Positions 1 to 11,319 of a stretch of 39,998 bases of DNA are shown piece by piece. Each line of letters begins with the position of its first letter. The first letter of the stretch is position 1. The notes beneath the pieces were generated by a model. It saw only the letters and a program-made list of their open reading frames with translations, was not told the origin of the DNA and made no database searches. Where the stretch lies: positions 883,412-923,409 of the forward strand of contig BFEA01000356.1 of NCBI GenBank assembly GCA_003427395.1, in the 5' to 3' direction. Origin of the DNA: Chara braunii (Eukaryota; Streptophyta; Charophyceae; Charales; Characeae). The position numbers and the translations under genes are program-made.

Positions 1-27
1 GGACTCACGAAGTAAAGGAGGAGGGAA
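1..27 (+). other. PPT end of an E2-family element (rest lies left of the window)
   Basis: The purine run AAAGGAGGAGGGAA (14-27) directly precedes the TG of LTR copy A. The same 27 bases occur immediately before LTR copy C at 17177-17203. This is where plus-strand DNA synthesis would be primed during reverse transcription, so LTR-A should be a 3' LTR whose element body lies to the left of the window. Confidence 0.75.
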
Positions 28-1037
28 TGCGAGGATCAGGGTCCTCGGTAGGCCTATGGGGCCTTGTTTGCAGCCTTACCCGCCCTAAGTGAAGGCGGGC
101 CTGACTTTTTGCAAAAGGCCCTCGACTGTCAATTTCATATTTGGGGTCCAGACAGTTGCGACGCGCCAGTTGGTTGAAAGAAACACAGGCCGAGCACCGA
201 AGACATTTTCATGGCTTACCGGGCCTTTCCAAAGAATGCAGGCCTTGGGCGTGATTCGCAGCCTCATACAGAGACAGTTGGGCGCCAAACCGAACGAGGC
301 CCAGCAGCCCAGTAGCTGCTGCATCCAGGCAGCGTCCTGGGGCCTTCCGAAAGCTTCTGGGCCCAGGTCAGCCCAGCCAGGCTGCGAGAGTTGGCCAGCT
401 CTTTTCCATAAAGGAAAAAACTCTGGTCAGGCAGCCTCATTCAGGCACTCGCATGCTAGCGGCAGCGCTGCTGGAGCAAAGGATCGCGGCTCCTGGCTGG
501 CACTGAGAGGCGAGGTGCATTACGTGCGGTCGTGTAGAGGAGGAGGGCGCTGCTGAGTGCAATGCCATAGCCCAGCCACCATAGCTGGTGGGCTTGGAGT
601 ACAGTGAAGCGCAGGGGTGGTCTTCGGATGAAAGAAAGGACATGTGTGGGTGTAGTCAAGGGATAGGTGAAGGATGATGATGATGATGATGATGATGTCA
701 GGGCACATACCTTGTATTGGCGAAGGTCTGCATGGGCAACATCTTCAAGTACTTCGGGTTGCCGTTGATGTCAACAGTTGCATTGTCTTTTTGTAGTCTG
801 TAGTAGCTGTGTAGGAGTAGGCTGGGCGCTGAGCGCCAAGTGGGAGTGTAAAGGAACTGGACTCTTGTGTTGGGAAAAGAGAGTATGCTCTCCATGAACA
901 TTGGTTTCCAGTGCTACGAACTTCCATTGGTGTATTATTGGTGCAACGCTGCTCTCTGGACACGGTGTGACTATTTGGCTTTCAATGTGATGGTGTGATC
1001 TGGATTTGTCTTCTCGCCATTACTTATTTTCCTTGCA
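28..1037 (+). repeat. LTR copy A of the E2 family (3' LTR, about 1.0 kb)
   Basis: It begins TGCGAGGATCAG and ends CCTTGCA, the TG...CA termini of an LTR. It aligns end to end with copies B (9006-10040) and C (17204-18237). A short hairpin, CGAGGA/TCCTCG, sits at the 5' edge, and a GAT microsatellite lies at 673-697. Copy A lacks a 25-base tandem duplication that B and C share near their 5' ends, and it has many C-to-T or G-to-A differences from them, so it is the outlier of the three. Short reading frames inside it are not conserved between copies and are not called. Confidence 0.8.
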
Positions 1038-2825
1038 CTTGTCTGTTTGTCCTTCTGCGCAGGTAGAACTGGAGGGGTACTCGATCAGATGCTTGGACAA
1101 TACTTCGTTCCCAACTTGTCTCTGCCCAGATTAGTTATGCCTTATATCATACTTGCATACCGAAGTGGCAGACTGCCACCATCTCCCAGCGTTCTTTTCC
1201 CTTGACTACAACGCAGACTTCAGACCAGAGGGTAGAAGATAGAAGGACTTTGATCACTCTGGATCCTGACGTGACAAGACCCTTTGACCTCAACCACCCA
1301 GACTACAGACCCCGTGACTCGATTTGACAGCAGCAGCAGCGACCCCAGAGAGGATGAGGAGTAGAGATGCACACACACATGCAGCCAGGTAAGGGGTAAA
1401 GGGTGCTTCTCTCTTTTGCAACGATCGTCGATGAAGACTCCTCGTCGCTCCGCACTCCACGCTTCAGGTAAGTATCACTTCGGCCCCTTCCTCTTCGGCC
1501 TACTCCTCTCCCATATCCCTATCCACCTCTTCTCCACCATCGCCAGCATCATCAACAAGCCAGCGTACTCTTCTTCTTCTCGCTGGCCTTACTCATGGCA
1601 GCGCAGTGAGTACAACAAGTATCTGCTCCGATACCAGAATTGCAAGGAACCTGACTGTTCACAGCTTGCTCGAGTGCATCAAACCGCATGCGTACATGTC
1701 ATCACACGTATAAAGTGGTCTCACATAAAACCAGACTAAGATGAGATAAGAACCAAGTAGCGCAGCTTATATTATCAATGTCACTTAATACAAAGAGTAA
1801 CATGAGTTCCAGAGTTCGGCACCAACAAGAGGTACCGACAAGAGGTAAGTCTCCCTCATCATACAACAACGTGGGACCTGACTCAGCCAGCGTCCTCCTT
1901 CGGATCACAAGTGTGGCGCCAACAGGTAAGTGTCCGCCATATCCAAGCCCACCCCTTGTCTTCTCTCTCTTGATCTCTTCTCTCTCTTGATCTCTTCTCT
2001 CTCTCTCCAGAACTCTGTCTTGGTTCTCTTACCTTATTATGCATGCACACTCTCACCTACGAAGATCTACTCTGAATGTCACTCACTGATATCCCACTAC
2101 CGACTAGCCCTACCACTACTACTAACATAGGTTGGCGCGACTATGGCTTCCCTGCAGCTAGCGCCCGACTCATTTCCTCCCTGGCGCAACTTCTTCTTCA
2201 GCGCCCAACTCCCTGCACTACAGCGCACAAGTGCCTCATCACTTCCACGCATCAATGCCAATGGGAATCCCTGTGGGGGACGCTGCCTCGTTTCTTATAG
2301 TGCTGGCCTCCCCTGGCGAGGTCTGAATTCTGCCTGTCCAGGTCCTTTCCCAGTCCCAGCCTCTGTGTATGTGTCCGAGATCCCTTTCCTTCAAGGGTTG
2401 CTGCTGCGGCGGCCTTCAGGCCTTGATTTCGGACTCCCAATCTGAATCTGGACTTTCTTTTTAGCTTGAATCCGGACTGGAACTTAACTCTTTGACTTTT
2501 GCTGGACAGACACACCCAATGCACGAATAGACAATCTTCCTGCACGAACAGACACATTGACCGCACGTACAGACACATCCCTTGTTTGAATAGACATGAC
2601 TTGCACTGCCCCTGGCGAACAGATGTGACCTCCAAATCTAAACATGGTGATTGTTCATCCAGGGTCCAACCATGACCTTTGACATTGTCTTTACTTTAGC
2701 CAGGATGTGACCTTTGACCCAGAGAACATATCTTTTGATCTGCTTTCACGAATTGGGCTCTGGGCGAGGGACCCCAATATGCTGCTCTCGTCGATCAGGG
2801 GCTGAATCGGGTAAAGTCCCTTTTA
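1038..2825. repeat. Repeat X, copy A; probable LTR of E1 (minus-strand orientation)
   Basis: About 1.79 kb, nearly identical to 18238-19997 in the same orientation; a sampled 60-base stretch differs at one position. Its right edge, ending in CCCTTTTA, lies 39 bases from the E1 chromodomain stop codon, where a minus-strand PPT and 3' LTR are expected; the minus strand reads GAGAGTAAAAGGGAC there. Copy A carries extra 13- and 17-base tandem duplications relative to copy C. It contains no gene I recognise. On the plus strand it holds several splice-donor-like CAG/GTAAGT motifs (GT at 1389, 1468, 1845, 1926), a pyrimidine-rich acceptor-like site ending at 2010, and TATAAAG near 1710. Whether X is an LTR or a captured transcribed unit is not settled; no clear TG terminus is visible. 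Confidence 0.55.
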
Positions 2826-2864
2826 CTCTCGCCGACCTAGATTCGAAATCCTCTGAGAAAACCT

Positions 2865-3250
2865 TCATCTATCAACAATACTTATTCCTCTTTTAGCTCT
2901 CTCATACGCAGATACAATGTGAGGTGCAGACTCAAGTAAATTTTCTCTTGTAAACCAGCGATCTTCACTTGGGTCTTGATACGCGAATCTTACTTTATAT
3001 TGTCGCTGGGGTCTGCCTCTTCGTCCGGTTTGGAAAGTGCTCTCAACAATAATTTTATCCACGTCATATTTCCCATCCATACTAGGAGGTATCGCCGATC
3101 TGCGACTGGGAAACAATTCATTTGTTATGCAAGGTAGAAGCTTTGAGCGTGAAACACTGGATACGTATGCAAATGTAGAGGAATCTCTACTACATAAGAA
3201 GGTTCATCTACCTCTCCAATCACATCTAGAATTTGCCAAGGTCCTCTGTA
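2865..3250 (-). pseudogene. E1 integrase C-terminus and chromodomain (frameshifted)
   Basis: Residues encoded at 2865-3116 form a chromodomain: an N-terminal YDVDKII, a central KVRFAYQDP, and a C-terminal DRWFTRENL. This gives the pattern of spaced aromatic residues used to grip methylated histone tails. In chromoviruses this domain tethers the integrase to chromatin and steers integration. Just upstream, 3125-3250 in a different frame encodes the integrase C-terminal tail, with GPWQILDVIGEVD and YPVFHAQSF, a conserved region before the chromodomain. One frameshift near 3245 separates it from the integrase core, and another shift plus a TAA at 3125-3127 separates it from the chromodomain. The function is lost as written. 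Confidence 0.85.
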
Positions 3251-4221
3251 GGTGGGTAGTTCTTCTGAGAAATGTTCTCCTCAGGAGCAAACTCTTTGGA
3301 CTTAACCCACACCAAATCACCTACAGCGAATTGAGATGGCCTTCTATGCTTATTTGCCTGTTCAACCATTTGGTGTTGTGCTTTTACTATATTTTCTTTT
3401 ACCTTTTCAATATCTCGTTGATATTGTATTGCGAACTCACTTGTCCCTAGAGGAAGCTTATGTACTTGATCCAGATTTAAGCGATCAATGGATCTACGTG
3501 GTCGCCATCCAAAATGCAGTTCCATCGTTGTCTTGCATGTAGATAGGTGAACAAAGTTGTTATAGGCACTAACAACTTTGGGCAAATGTTCATCCCAGTC
3601 AATCTGGTCGGGATGTATGTACATGCGCAATGTTTGCTGCAAAACCTTATTCATTTGCTCATTCTGGTCATTTGTCTCAGGGTGTCTACCTGATGACATA
3701 GTTAACTTAGAGCCATAGACATTCATGAGTTGTTGCCATTGTTCACTCGTGAAACGTGAATCTCTGTCACTCACAATCGTTAAGGGATGTCCATAATCCT
3801 TTACCCAATGGTTAAAGAACTCTCGGATTACTAATTCGGTCTTTGCTTTTGCGGGTAATGCTACGAATACAGCATACTTACTAAATTTGTCAACGATGAC
3901 CATGACTTGCGTCTTTCCATTCCTGCTTTTCACCTTGGTATCCATAAAATCAATGGATACAGAGTCTCCTGAACCTGTTGGAATTGGCTAGGGCTTTAGT
4001 AGTCCAAGGGGAGGTTGCGTTGTGCTCTTGTTTCTTTGGCACACTTGACAACCTTGCACATAGGCAATGCAGTCGGCTTTCATGCGAGGCCATGTGTAGG
4101 AACGCAACAGGCCTGCATAAGTGTTCTTCCAACCGAAATGGCCTTCGGTATCATGGCATTCCCCCAAGATCAAATTTTTGATCTCTTCCACATTTGGAAT
4201 GCAAAGCCTGTCATGCACAGA
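3226..4221 (-). pseudogene. E1 integrase: HHCC zinc finger and DDE core
   Basis: This enzyme would join the reverse-transcribed DNA to the host chromosome. The part at 3988-4218 has the zinc-binding pattern, with GECHDTEGHFG supplying two histidines and CQVCQR two cysteines. The part at 3226-3945 has the catalytic core: D in VIVDKFSKY, D in IVSDRDSRF, and E in the NDQNEQMN segment. The last motif is normally DGQTE or DGQSE, so its surroundings are altered although the glutamate remains. A TAG at 3988-3990 separates the finger from the core, in place of a leucine codon judging by the matching E2 segment. The core's frame ends near 3226 through a single-base loss. Confidence 0.93.
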
Positions 4222-5777
4222 CTATGTTTGCTCAAACAACAGTCCCTGTGTAACTCGACAGTTAGGAAACTCTTGTGGCGCTTCTTGCATACATTTAATC
4301 ATAACACCATAGACAGGATGTGTGGAATACGCATTTTTAATTTTATCTTGCAAGTCGGTGCCCATATCTAAGTATGTCACAACGGCACCGAAAAAATCAG
4401 ATCTTCGACTTAGCCCGTCGGCAACAACGTTGTACTTACCCTTAACTGGCTTTAATTCAAAGTCGTATTGATCAATCTCAGTGGCCCACCTTGTCAATTT
4501 AGGTGTCATCCGAGCCTGCGTTTTAAGCCAGCGAAGTGTCTCATGATCTGAGTACACTTTAAAGTGGCGTTCTAAGAGATAGTGTCGCCAATGATCTAGA
4601 GCCTCCCGAAGAGCATGCAACTCTCTCTCGTAGGTGGAAGCGGCGACCTTCGCATTAGGTAGTCGTCGGGACATAAACTCTACAGGTCTGTATCCATTCT
4701 CATCATCTTGCTGGACTACAACACCTATCCTGTACTGACTGACGTCGGTTGTGACGACAAAGGGCAAAGAAGGATCGACAACCTTCAAAACCGGATAGTT
4801 GATTAGACATTTCTTTAGGCGTTTGAACGAAGCCGTAGAATCTGAATCCCACTTCCAGATAGTTTCTTTGTTAAGCAATCTGCGAAGGGGCGCAATGATT
4901 ATCGTGAAGTGTTTAACGAACGTCGATAATAGTTGGTCAGCCCAAGGAACGACCGCAACTCAGTCAAAGTGCGGGGGTTAGGCCAAACCCGAATTGCTGC
5001 AATTTTTGTATCCTTCGGTTTGATACCATCACCATGAAGCACATGCCCCAAATACAAAACCTGACGCTTAGCCCAATCACACTTCTTCGGGTTTAATTTC
5101 AATTTTGCTTCACGCAACTTATTTAGCACAAGTCGAAGGTGCGCGCAATGTTCTTTTAAATCTTTACTAAAAATCAGAATATCATCGAGATATATAACCA
5201 CAAATTTATCAAGCCATTCGCGCAAAAGCTCATTCATTGTTCTTTGGAAGGTTGCAGGTGCATTTGTAAGACCAAAGGGCAACACCACGAACTCATAGTG
5301 CCCGTACCTTGTCCGAAAGGCAGTTTTGTATTGGTCTTCTGGCTCTACCTCAATATGATGATAGCCAGACTTTAGATCAATCTTAGTGAAGTACTTGCTA
5401 TCCTGCACTCGATCCAACAAATCATCTATCCTTGGTAATGGCGCAACATTTTTGACTGTTATATCATTAAGTCTTCTATAATCTATACACATGCGTACCC
5501 CGCCGTCTTTCTTTGGCACGAATAGTACAGGCGCACCGTAGGGCGAGGAGCTAGGTCTGATCCACCCCTTTTCCAACAACTCATCAAGTTGGGCTCGCAG
5601 TTCATCTAACTCTTTAGGTGACATCCGATATATAGGCCCCTTAGGAATCGAGCTTCCTGGTATGATTTCGATGCGATGTTTGATTGGTCGTTCTACCACA
5701 CCGCTTGGGGCTTCTACCACATCTGCGAACTCCTTCAAAATCCTTTCAATTTCAGGGGATTTTGCTTCTTCTTTGAC
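4222..5777 (-). pseudogene. E1 reverse transcriptase and RNase H (one frameshift)
   Basis: RT occupies 4899-5738 and neighbouring in-frame codons. It shows RMCIDYRRLN, the motif-A aspartate in FTKIDLKSGYH, LPFGLTNAPATFQ, and the catalytic YLDD in [10 protein letters not shown], so all polymerase residues I can check are present. A single-base loss near 4922 shifts the frame between the RT connection and RNase H. RNase H (4222-4878) keeps the acidic residues in TTDVSQY, the RELHAL glutamate, YSDHETLRW and VVADGLSRR, but the usual TTDAS and GIGAVL are changed to TTDVS and RIGVVV. A TAG at 4222-4224 cuts it from integrase. A TAG at 5778-5780 cuts it from protease and could come from CAG. Confidence 0.95.
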
Positions 5778-6557
5778 CTACCCCTCCTTTACTGGGCGCA
5801 TATATGCAACAAATACTTGATCATATAGATTATATTTTTTCACATGGCGGGCGAACGCGGGGGTACTCATACAACAATGAGCTAAGCTGCTTTCCTTACC
5901 TGATTCATGAAAAAGGCGGATTTTCTTCTTTCCACCTTGCGGATTCGGGAGCCAACACTCACGGTTCCTTAACATCACATCCCTATCTGCAGCTTCACCC
6001 CAATCCATGCCTAGAAGAATGTCACAAGGAAGATTGTCTTCCACCAAGAGAGTCAGAGAGTGGAGAACGCATTCCACCTTCCCCTCTGCTTCGAGCCGGA
6101 AGTATATCTTGACCCCTTCAACATACTTATCCATTACAGTTACTGTGCTATTAGCTAACTTACTTACTACGAGCTCATCTAATTGCTTTACCTTAAGCCC
6201 AAGACGCAACTTTTGCAAACCTCTCTTACTTATGTAGCTGCGTGTTGACCCTGTGTCAACCATTCCACCAACTCTTACTTTATTTACTTCAAGATCTGCA
6301 ATTATTAACTGTCCTCTTCGTTTCTTCATTTCAGTCCGTGCTTGGCGACGAGCGGCCAACTCATCACCCATGCCAGCGAGGGATCCACCTAGAGAGGTAC
6401 ACGCACTTACTACCTCTGGACAGTTAACTAGGTGGGGACTGTCTTCCTCTTCAGTCTCTGTCAGTGGAACCTTCGGATGGGAGGATGTCTTTCTTTCTAC
6501 ATCCGAAGTTCCCGTAGAGGCAACTTGGACCTCTACTGGCTGTTCCCTTTTAGTATC
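5778..6557 (-). pseudogene. E1 retropepsin-type aspartic protease
   Basis: This would cleave the gag-pol polyprotein. The active-site triad is visible as VDTGSTRSYIS, with DTG intact, and the second conserved block is DILLGMDWG, the flap-distal ILG-type segment of Ty3/gypsy proteases. The frame is open from 6557 and overlaps the end of gag by about 24 bases, displaced by -1, so the enzyme would be made by ribosomal frameshifting. No canonical slippery heptamer is present; the closest is the run CTAAAAGGG in the overlap. Translation runs on in frame toward RT but meets TAG at 5778-5780. Confidence 0.9.
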
Positions 6558-8676
6558 TTATAGTCTGGGCAATGGGGAACAATGTGGTTGGGGTCACCAC
6601 ATTTGAGGCACTGATCAACGGCTTTTCTTTCCTTCCAAACTTTTTTTGAGATCCCCAGTTTCTTCCAAGGCTCCCCTTCGGGCAAACCTGGATGGGGTGG
6701 ATATGGTTTGTCCCATGTACCATACCACGCGCCTCTTCCTCTTCCCCAGGTAGAATATGAACCTCGGCCACCTTGCGAGGGACCATTGCCCCTTCCACCC
6801 ACGTAGTAGCTTCCTTCGCCACCACCGCTCTGGGTACCGGGTCCTCTTCCACCGCGTCCATGGCCTCCTCTTCCTCGATCGCGCCCTCTTCCTTGTCGCC
6901 CTCCCCTGCGGGCTGCAACGGCCTCGTAGCTCCCCTCCTGAGCTACCGGACCGTTGGGTCCTTCCTCAAGACCATAGTCTATTTGGTCATAGGAAAGAGT
7001 TTCGACACCTCCTTCTTCAAAGGTCGGAAGGAGGTTGTCTTTCCCAGGTATGTTCCCTGAGATTGTGCGGTTCTGCCACTTCTTTCCCGCTTGCAGATCT
7101 TTCCAATAGTGGCAGTAATTAGCTTCGGCTAAGAAGCCAGCATGATCTATAGCGATCTTGTTGAACTTCTCGTATGTCATCCCTTCTTCTTTTGTGCGGG
7201 GATAAAGTTGAGTACGGAGAGGATCAAGAAGTGCTCTTGCGAAGTTGTTGAGTATTTGGGTACGAGTTAATCCATGTTTTGCGCATTGTAAGAGTTCATT
7301 CATTGTTGCCTTGAGTGCAGACGCACTCTTCCATTTTCGGTTTGCGATGTTTAGAATTAACATTTCTATTCTGCGAGCTAGATTTTTATCTTCAAACCGT
7401 TCTCTGACAGCTTTAAAGAAATCGTCAATTCTAATTTGCTCGGAATATGCAATCATAGTATCGCAGTTAGCTTCTTTTTACAGCGAGATGGCGAAGCTCA
7501 TCGCATCGCTGGCCATACACGAAGTGGCCATCAGAACTTTATCCCAATAAGGTATGCGCTGACCGTATACATATGATTCTACAGCCGCGATCCAATGTAG
7601 AACACTCTCCTCCTTCTTACCAGTGTAGGTCCATGGCACTTAACCTTTATTTTCCTGACATCGGTATCCTTATCGTCTCGCAGCACTCCCTTTCCTTTTC
7701 TGTCTCAATCGCCTCCATCTCTGTTTCCATCACCACCTCTTCCGCTTCCTGCGCCGCTACCTCGGATGATCTTATCAATTACGGCAGGAGTAAAGGTTTG
7801 TGTGATGTGGTTATCTAACTTTTGAATATAAGATGGAATGTGCAAATCCACGTCTTTGGCGGACTTTTGCAGAAAGGTATTCCAGACCCCTTCAAACTCG
7901 TACTGGTGGCTTTCAACTTTCTGCAGGGTCCGGTTCATTGCGGCTACCTCTTGCTTGGTATGAAGGACTTTTTCAGTCAAGAGAGCAAGTTTTTCTTCGG
8001 TTGTCGCTTGTTTGTCTTTCTGTGCATGCAGCTCGCTTTGCAGCCTTGCTCCCTCTGCGTGTAATCTTTTCCTTTCGTCAAGTTCTTGCCGCTTTGCTGC
8101 TAACATTTTACTGTGCAGCTCCACGCATTTTTCTTCAAGCATGAGGTCCCTTTCTTTCTGGTCTGTAACGGTAGCTAATCTCGCAACGAACACGTCCCTT
8201 TCTTCCTTTATTTCTTGAAGTCTGTCACTGGAATAGGCATACTGGCCGTACCAGTCCAGCGGTCTGACATCAAGTTCACCAGTTGTCTGGCTTGTCTCAC
8301 CTCTTTCCGCCCGCCGCCTGATGAGTCTGTCCTCGTCAGGTTCATCTTCTTCTATGGTCTGCAATTCTTCCTTCAACTCTTTCTCTAATTTCTCTTGCAT
8401 TTGTTTTCTCATTCCTTTTTCTTCCATTTGCATTTTCTTCTTTATTTCTTCCTCTTTCTGTTTTTTCCTTTCTTCTTTTTCTTTTTTCTTTTCTGCTTGA
8501 CGGTGATCCACTTCAGCGTGCTCTGCAGGTGTAGGCTCTGACTTTATTCCTTCTGATCTCATCATCATACGGGAGGTGCATACTCTCCCGAAGCCCAGGG
8601 GAAACATAACTCTGAACAAGGGACCCATAAAAACAGAAAGGGCAATCAAGCCCTGCATCGGGAAGTCGTCCACCAT
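6533..8676 (-). pseudogene. E1 gag: coiled-coil N-terminus, capsid, RG-rich linker, zinc knuckle
   Basis: The gag protein packages the element RNA. I start it at the ATG at 8674-8676. The N-terminal part, to about 7705, is a long charged segment: a Lys/Glu-rich coiled coil around 8360-8520 and a second helical stretch around 7900-8200. A stop and a frameshift near 7632 precede the capsid-like segment with HWIAAVESYVYG, which itself meets TAA near 7478. From 7456 the frame runs through a Gly/Arg-rich basic linker (about 6730-6920) to a CCHC zinc knuckle, CLKCGDPNHIVPHC, close to the end. The order fits Ty3/gypsy gag; the N-terminal coiled coil is longer than usual. Not a host gene, because it runs directly into protease. 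Confidence 0.85.
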
Positions 8677-9005
8677 GGTGGCACTTAGCACAGGGAATCC
8701 TCCGCCGGTCCCACCAGGTAGGCCTCCCAACTGTTGTCCTTAGACTAATCAAAGTGGATGGAATAAAACAACTTTGTTTTGTCTGTTTTTTTTTTTTTTC
8801 CTAGACTCTGGGTGTCGCTGCCTCGGTAATAACGAATTTCAGAATCTTGAATATGCAATAGGACTTTTGTTTTTTTTTTCCCTTTCTTTGTTGTTTGCTG
8901 TCAACTTCAGATATTGGACTAATTAAAACAGATATCACACTTGACCTTGTCTGGTGATGAATGTTGTTCTTTCTTTTTTTTCTTTTATCTTCTTCTCTAA
9001 CCCTG
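8677..9005 (-). other. E1 untranslated leader and probable end of its 5' LTR
   Basis: No gene. On the minus strand this stretch is purine- and A-rich (poly-A runs near 8790 and 8870). It lies between the E1 gag start and the left edge of E2. If X is the E1 LTR, the last part of that LTR and the primer site must lie here. The final bases CCTG, just before 9006, match the CCTG that follows E2 at 18238, as a short target-site duplication would. Confidence 0.45.
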
Positions 9006-10040
9006 TGCGAGGATCAGCGTCCTCGGTAGGCCTATGGGGCCCTGTTTGCAGCCTTACCCGCCCTAAGTGAAGGCGGAGGTGCCCGCCCTAAGTGAAGGCA
9101 AGCCTGGCTTTTTGCAAGAGGCCCTCGACTGTCAATTTCATATTTGGGGTCCAGGCAGTTGCGACGCGCCAGTTGGTTGAAAGAAACACAGGCCGAGCAC
9201 CGAAGACATTTCCACGGCCTACCGGGCCTTTCCAAAGAATGCAGGCGCTGGGCGTGATTTGCAGCCTCATATAGAGACAGTTGGGCGCCCAACTGAACGA
9301 GGCCCAACAGCCCAGTAGCTGCTGCATCCAGGCAGCCTCCTGGGGCCTTCCGGAAGCTTCTGGGCCCAGGCCAGCCCAGCCTGGCTGCGAGAGCTGGCCA
9401 ACTCTTTTCCATAAAGGAAAGAGCTTTGGCCAGGCAGCCTCATTCAGGCACTCGCATGCTAGCGGCAGCGCTGTTGGAGCAAAGGCTTGCAGCTGCTAGC
9501 TGGCGCTGAGAGGCGAGGTGCAACACGTGCGGTCGTGCAGAGGAGGAGGGCGCTATTGAGGGCAGCACCATAGCCCAGCCACCATAGCTGGTGGGCTTGG
9601 ACTACAGTGAAGCACAGGGGTGGTCTTCGGGTGAAAGAGAGGACAGGTGTGGGTGTAGTCAAGGGATAGGTGACGGATGATGATGATGACGATGATGATG
9701 TGAGGGCACGTACCTTGTATTGGCGATGGTCTGCATGGGCAACATCTTCAAGTTCTTTGGGCTGCCGCTGATGTCAACAGTTGCATTGTCTTTTTGTAGT
9801 CTGTAGTAGCTGTGTAGGAGTAGGCTGGGCGCTGAGCGCCAAGTGGGAGTGTGAAGGAACTNGACTCTTGTGTTGGGAAGAGAGAGTATGCTCTCCATGA
9901 ACATTGGTTTTCAGTGCTACGAACTTCCATTGGTGTATTATTGGTGCAATGCTGCTCTCTAGAGACGGTGTGACTATTTGACTTTCAATGTGATGGTGTG
10001 ATCTGGATTTGTCATCTCGTTGTTACTTATTTTCCTTGCA
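9006..10040 (+). repeat. E2 5' LTR (copy B)
   Basis: TGCGAGG...CCTTGCA boundaries, followed after three bases by a primer-binding site, which fixes the right edge. The left edge is where similarity to copies A and C begins; unlike them it is not preceded by the PPT, as expected for a 5' LTR. One ambiguous base lies at 9862. I see no clear TATA box inside the LTR on the plus strand. Confidence 0.9.
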
Positions 10041-10043
10041 ATT

Positions 10044-10055
10044 TGGTATTGGAGC
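10044..10055 (+). other. E2 primer-binding site (initiator Met tRNA type)
   Basis: TGGTATTGGAGC matches 10 of 12 bases of the plant consensus TGGTATCAGAGC, which is complementary to the 3' end of initiator methionine tRNA. It lies three bases after the LTR's terminal CA, the usual spacing. Minus-strand DNA synthesis would start here. Confidence 0.8.
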
Positions 10056-11319
10056 TGGTTCATATGGCGCTTCATTGGTTCTTCGCAATAGCTATTGGTG
10101 CTTCGCATGAGGTGTGGGGCAATGATAAGGCATTGGTGTTGAACGTTAGGCGGCCCAGGGTAGTGTGGGCGCGCCAGGGAGCTATGTGGTGACATACGGG
10201 GTGTATGCTGGATGATGAGAACTCGCTGATGTGGCATATTAAGCCAAGGTGGAACCTCATTCTGCTGTTGGTTGTGCTGAGGCAAGGACCGGTCATCATA
10301 ATTGCACATCAGGTTACCGGTGAGAAATCTGTGGTTGGGGGCAACATTTATGAGGTACGCTGCTCTCTTCCTTATCTACCCTCTTCATCTCTTCTTACCG
10401 TGAGGAAGTGAGTTCTGTCTTGAGAGTCCTCTTGATGTGAGGTGTCGCGAGCGCTCTACCTTGAGAGTCAACATTCTTCCTGGGCAGCTAGCTGGTGGGA
10501 GACAGTCGAAGCCTCTGAAGGGCCCTGGACGAAGCACTCGGGTCACGGTCACCATGCCAACCCGCTGGGACTAGTACACGCATGCTTGGGCTGCAAGTCC
10601 TTGGTTCCGCTGCTTGCGAAATAGAGGTCGTGCCGGGCATGCCAACCTTTTATGAGACGCTTACCAGACCGTCTATAAATATTTCTGGTTGGGGACTCAG
10701 ATTGAATCTGGCTGTGATCGTCGTTCTGACTGCGACGTTAAATAATTCCTGAGGAGATGGGGGCTCTCATAAAATTCCTCCTGATCAGCCAGATCAATCA
10801 GGTGTAAGGTTCGTTCCGTACGAGGGTAAATAAGAGTGGACTGGCTGGCATGTTCGGCAATGACCTGGGGCACAGGGGTGGGCTGGATTGCACACCTTCA
10901 GACACGCTGCTCAACCAGATGCTCAGGAGCGTTGACACAAAGTGACCAATCAAGAAGGATACAGGGGAGGGGGGATTCCGGTAACTGTTCACAGTGGCAA
11001 TCAACTATCAATCCGCCATCCAGTATACATCTCCAACAAGAGATGTTATTTTATTTTGATTATCTAGTTGTGACAGACTTTGCTGACAACTGACAGACAG
11101 CTACAGACAAATTAGATCTTTGCTGTAGTGTAATCTGTTCCAAGGTAATCCAAAAAAAGAATTAATATATCCTGTAGGACCTGACATTAGTTGTTAATAT
11201 ATCACCTAACTGTTTCTGTTCCATCCGACCGAAATTAGTTGTGTTTCATAATCGGTTGTGTGTCAGGCTAAGGTAGGATTCAGTGTGGATTCTAGTTTAG
11301 ATCACACACACTGTAGCTC
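10056..11319 (+). other. E2 untranslated leader
   Basis: About 1.26 kb between the primer site and the gag ATG, with no convincing reading frame. It contains a TATA-box-like TATAAATA at 10674-10681, which is odd for a position downstream of the primer site. Fifteen to twenty bases later comes the perfect hairpin CAGATT-g-AATCTG at 10698-10710. The last 250 bases are A/T-rich. RNA packaging signals would be expected here, but I cannot point to one. Confidence 0.6.

Larger units (their letters stand above)
2826..8740 (-). mobile_element. E1: decayed Ty3/gypsy chromovirus-type retrotransposon, internal region
   Basis: Read on the minus strand, the order is gag (8676 to 6533), protease, RT, RNase H, integrase and chromodomain (to 2865). 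This is the standard Ty3/gypsy order, with integrase after RNase H. The body is nearly full length but carries at least five frameshifts and several stops, so it cannot encode a working polyprotein. Flanking direct repeats X-A and X-C are the best candidates for its LTRs; the right-hand one is split by E2. A primer-binding site was not identified with confidence. The minus-strand stretch starting TGGTGGGACC near 8717 is a weak candidate. Confidence 0.85.

Noticed and set aside
89-556. 155-residue plus-strand reading frame in LTR-A
   Set aside because: In copies B and C the same region is broken into shorter frames with different ends, so it is not under coding selection.
1037-1042. Five-base target duplication beside LTR-A
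   Set aside because: The left partner is outside the window and the right flank (CTTGT) differs from that of copy C (CCTGT), so nothing can be confirmed.
7705-8676. Host coiled-coil gene on the minus strand
   Set aside because: It runs directly into the capsid, zinc knuckle and protease of E1 in the expected gag position.
8700-8740. E1 primer-binding site
   Set aside because: TGGTGGGACC on the minus strand starts with the needed TGG, but no CA terminus precedes it at the right spacing and I cannot name the matching tRNA.
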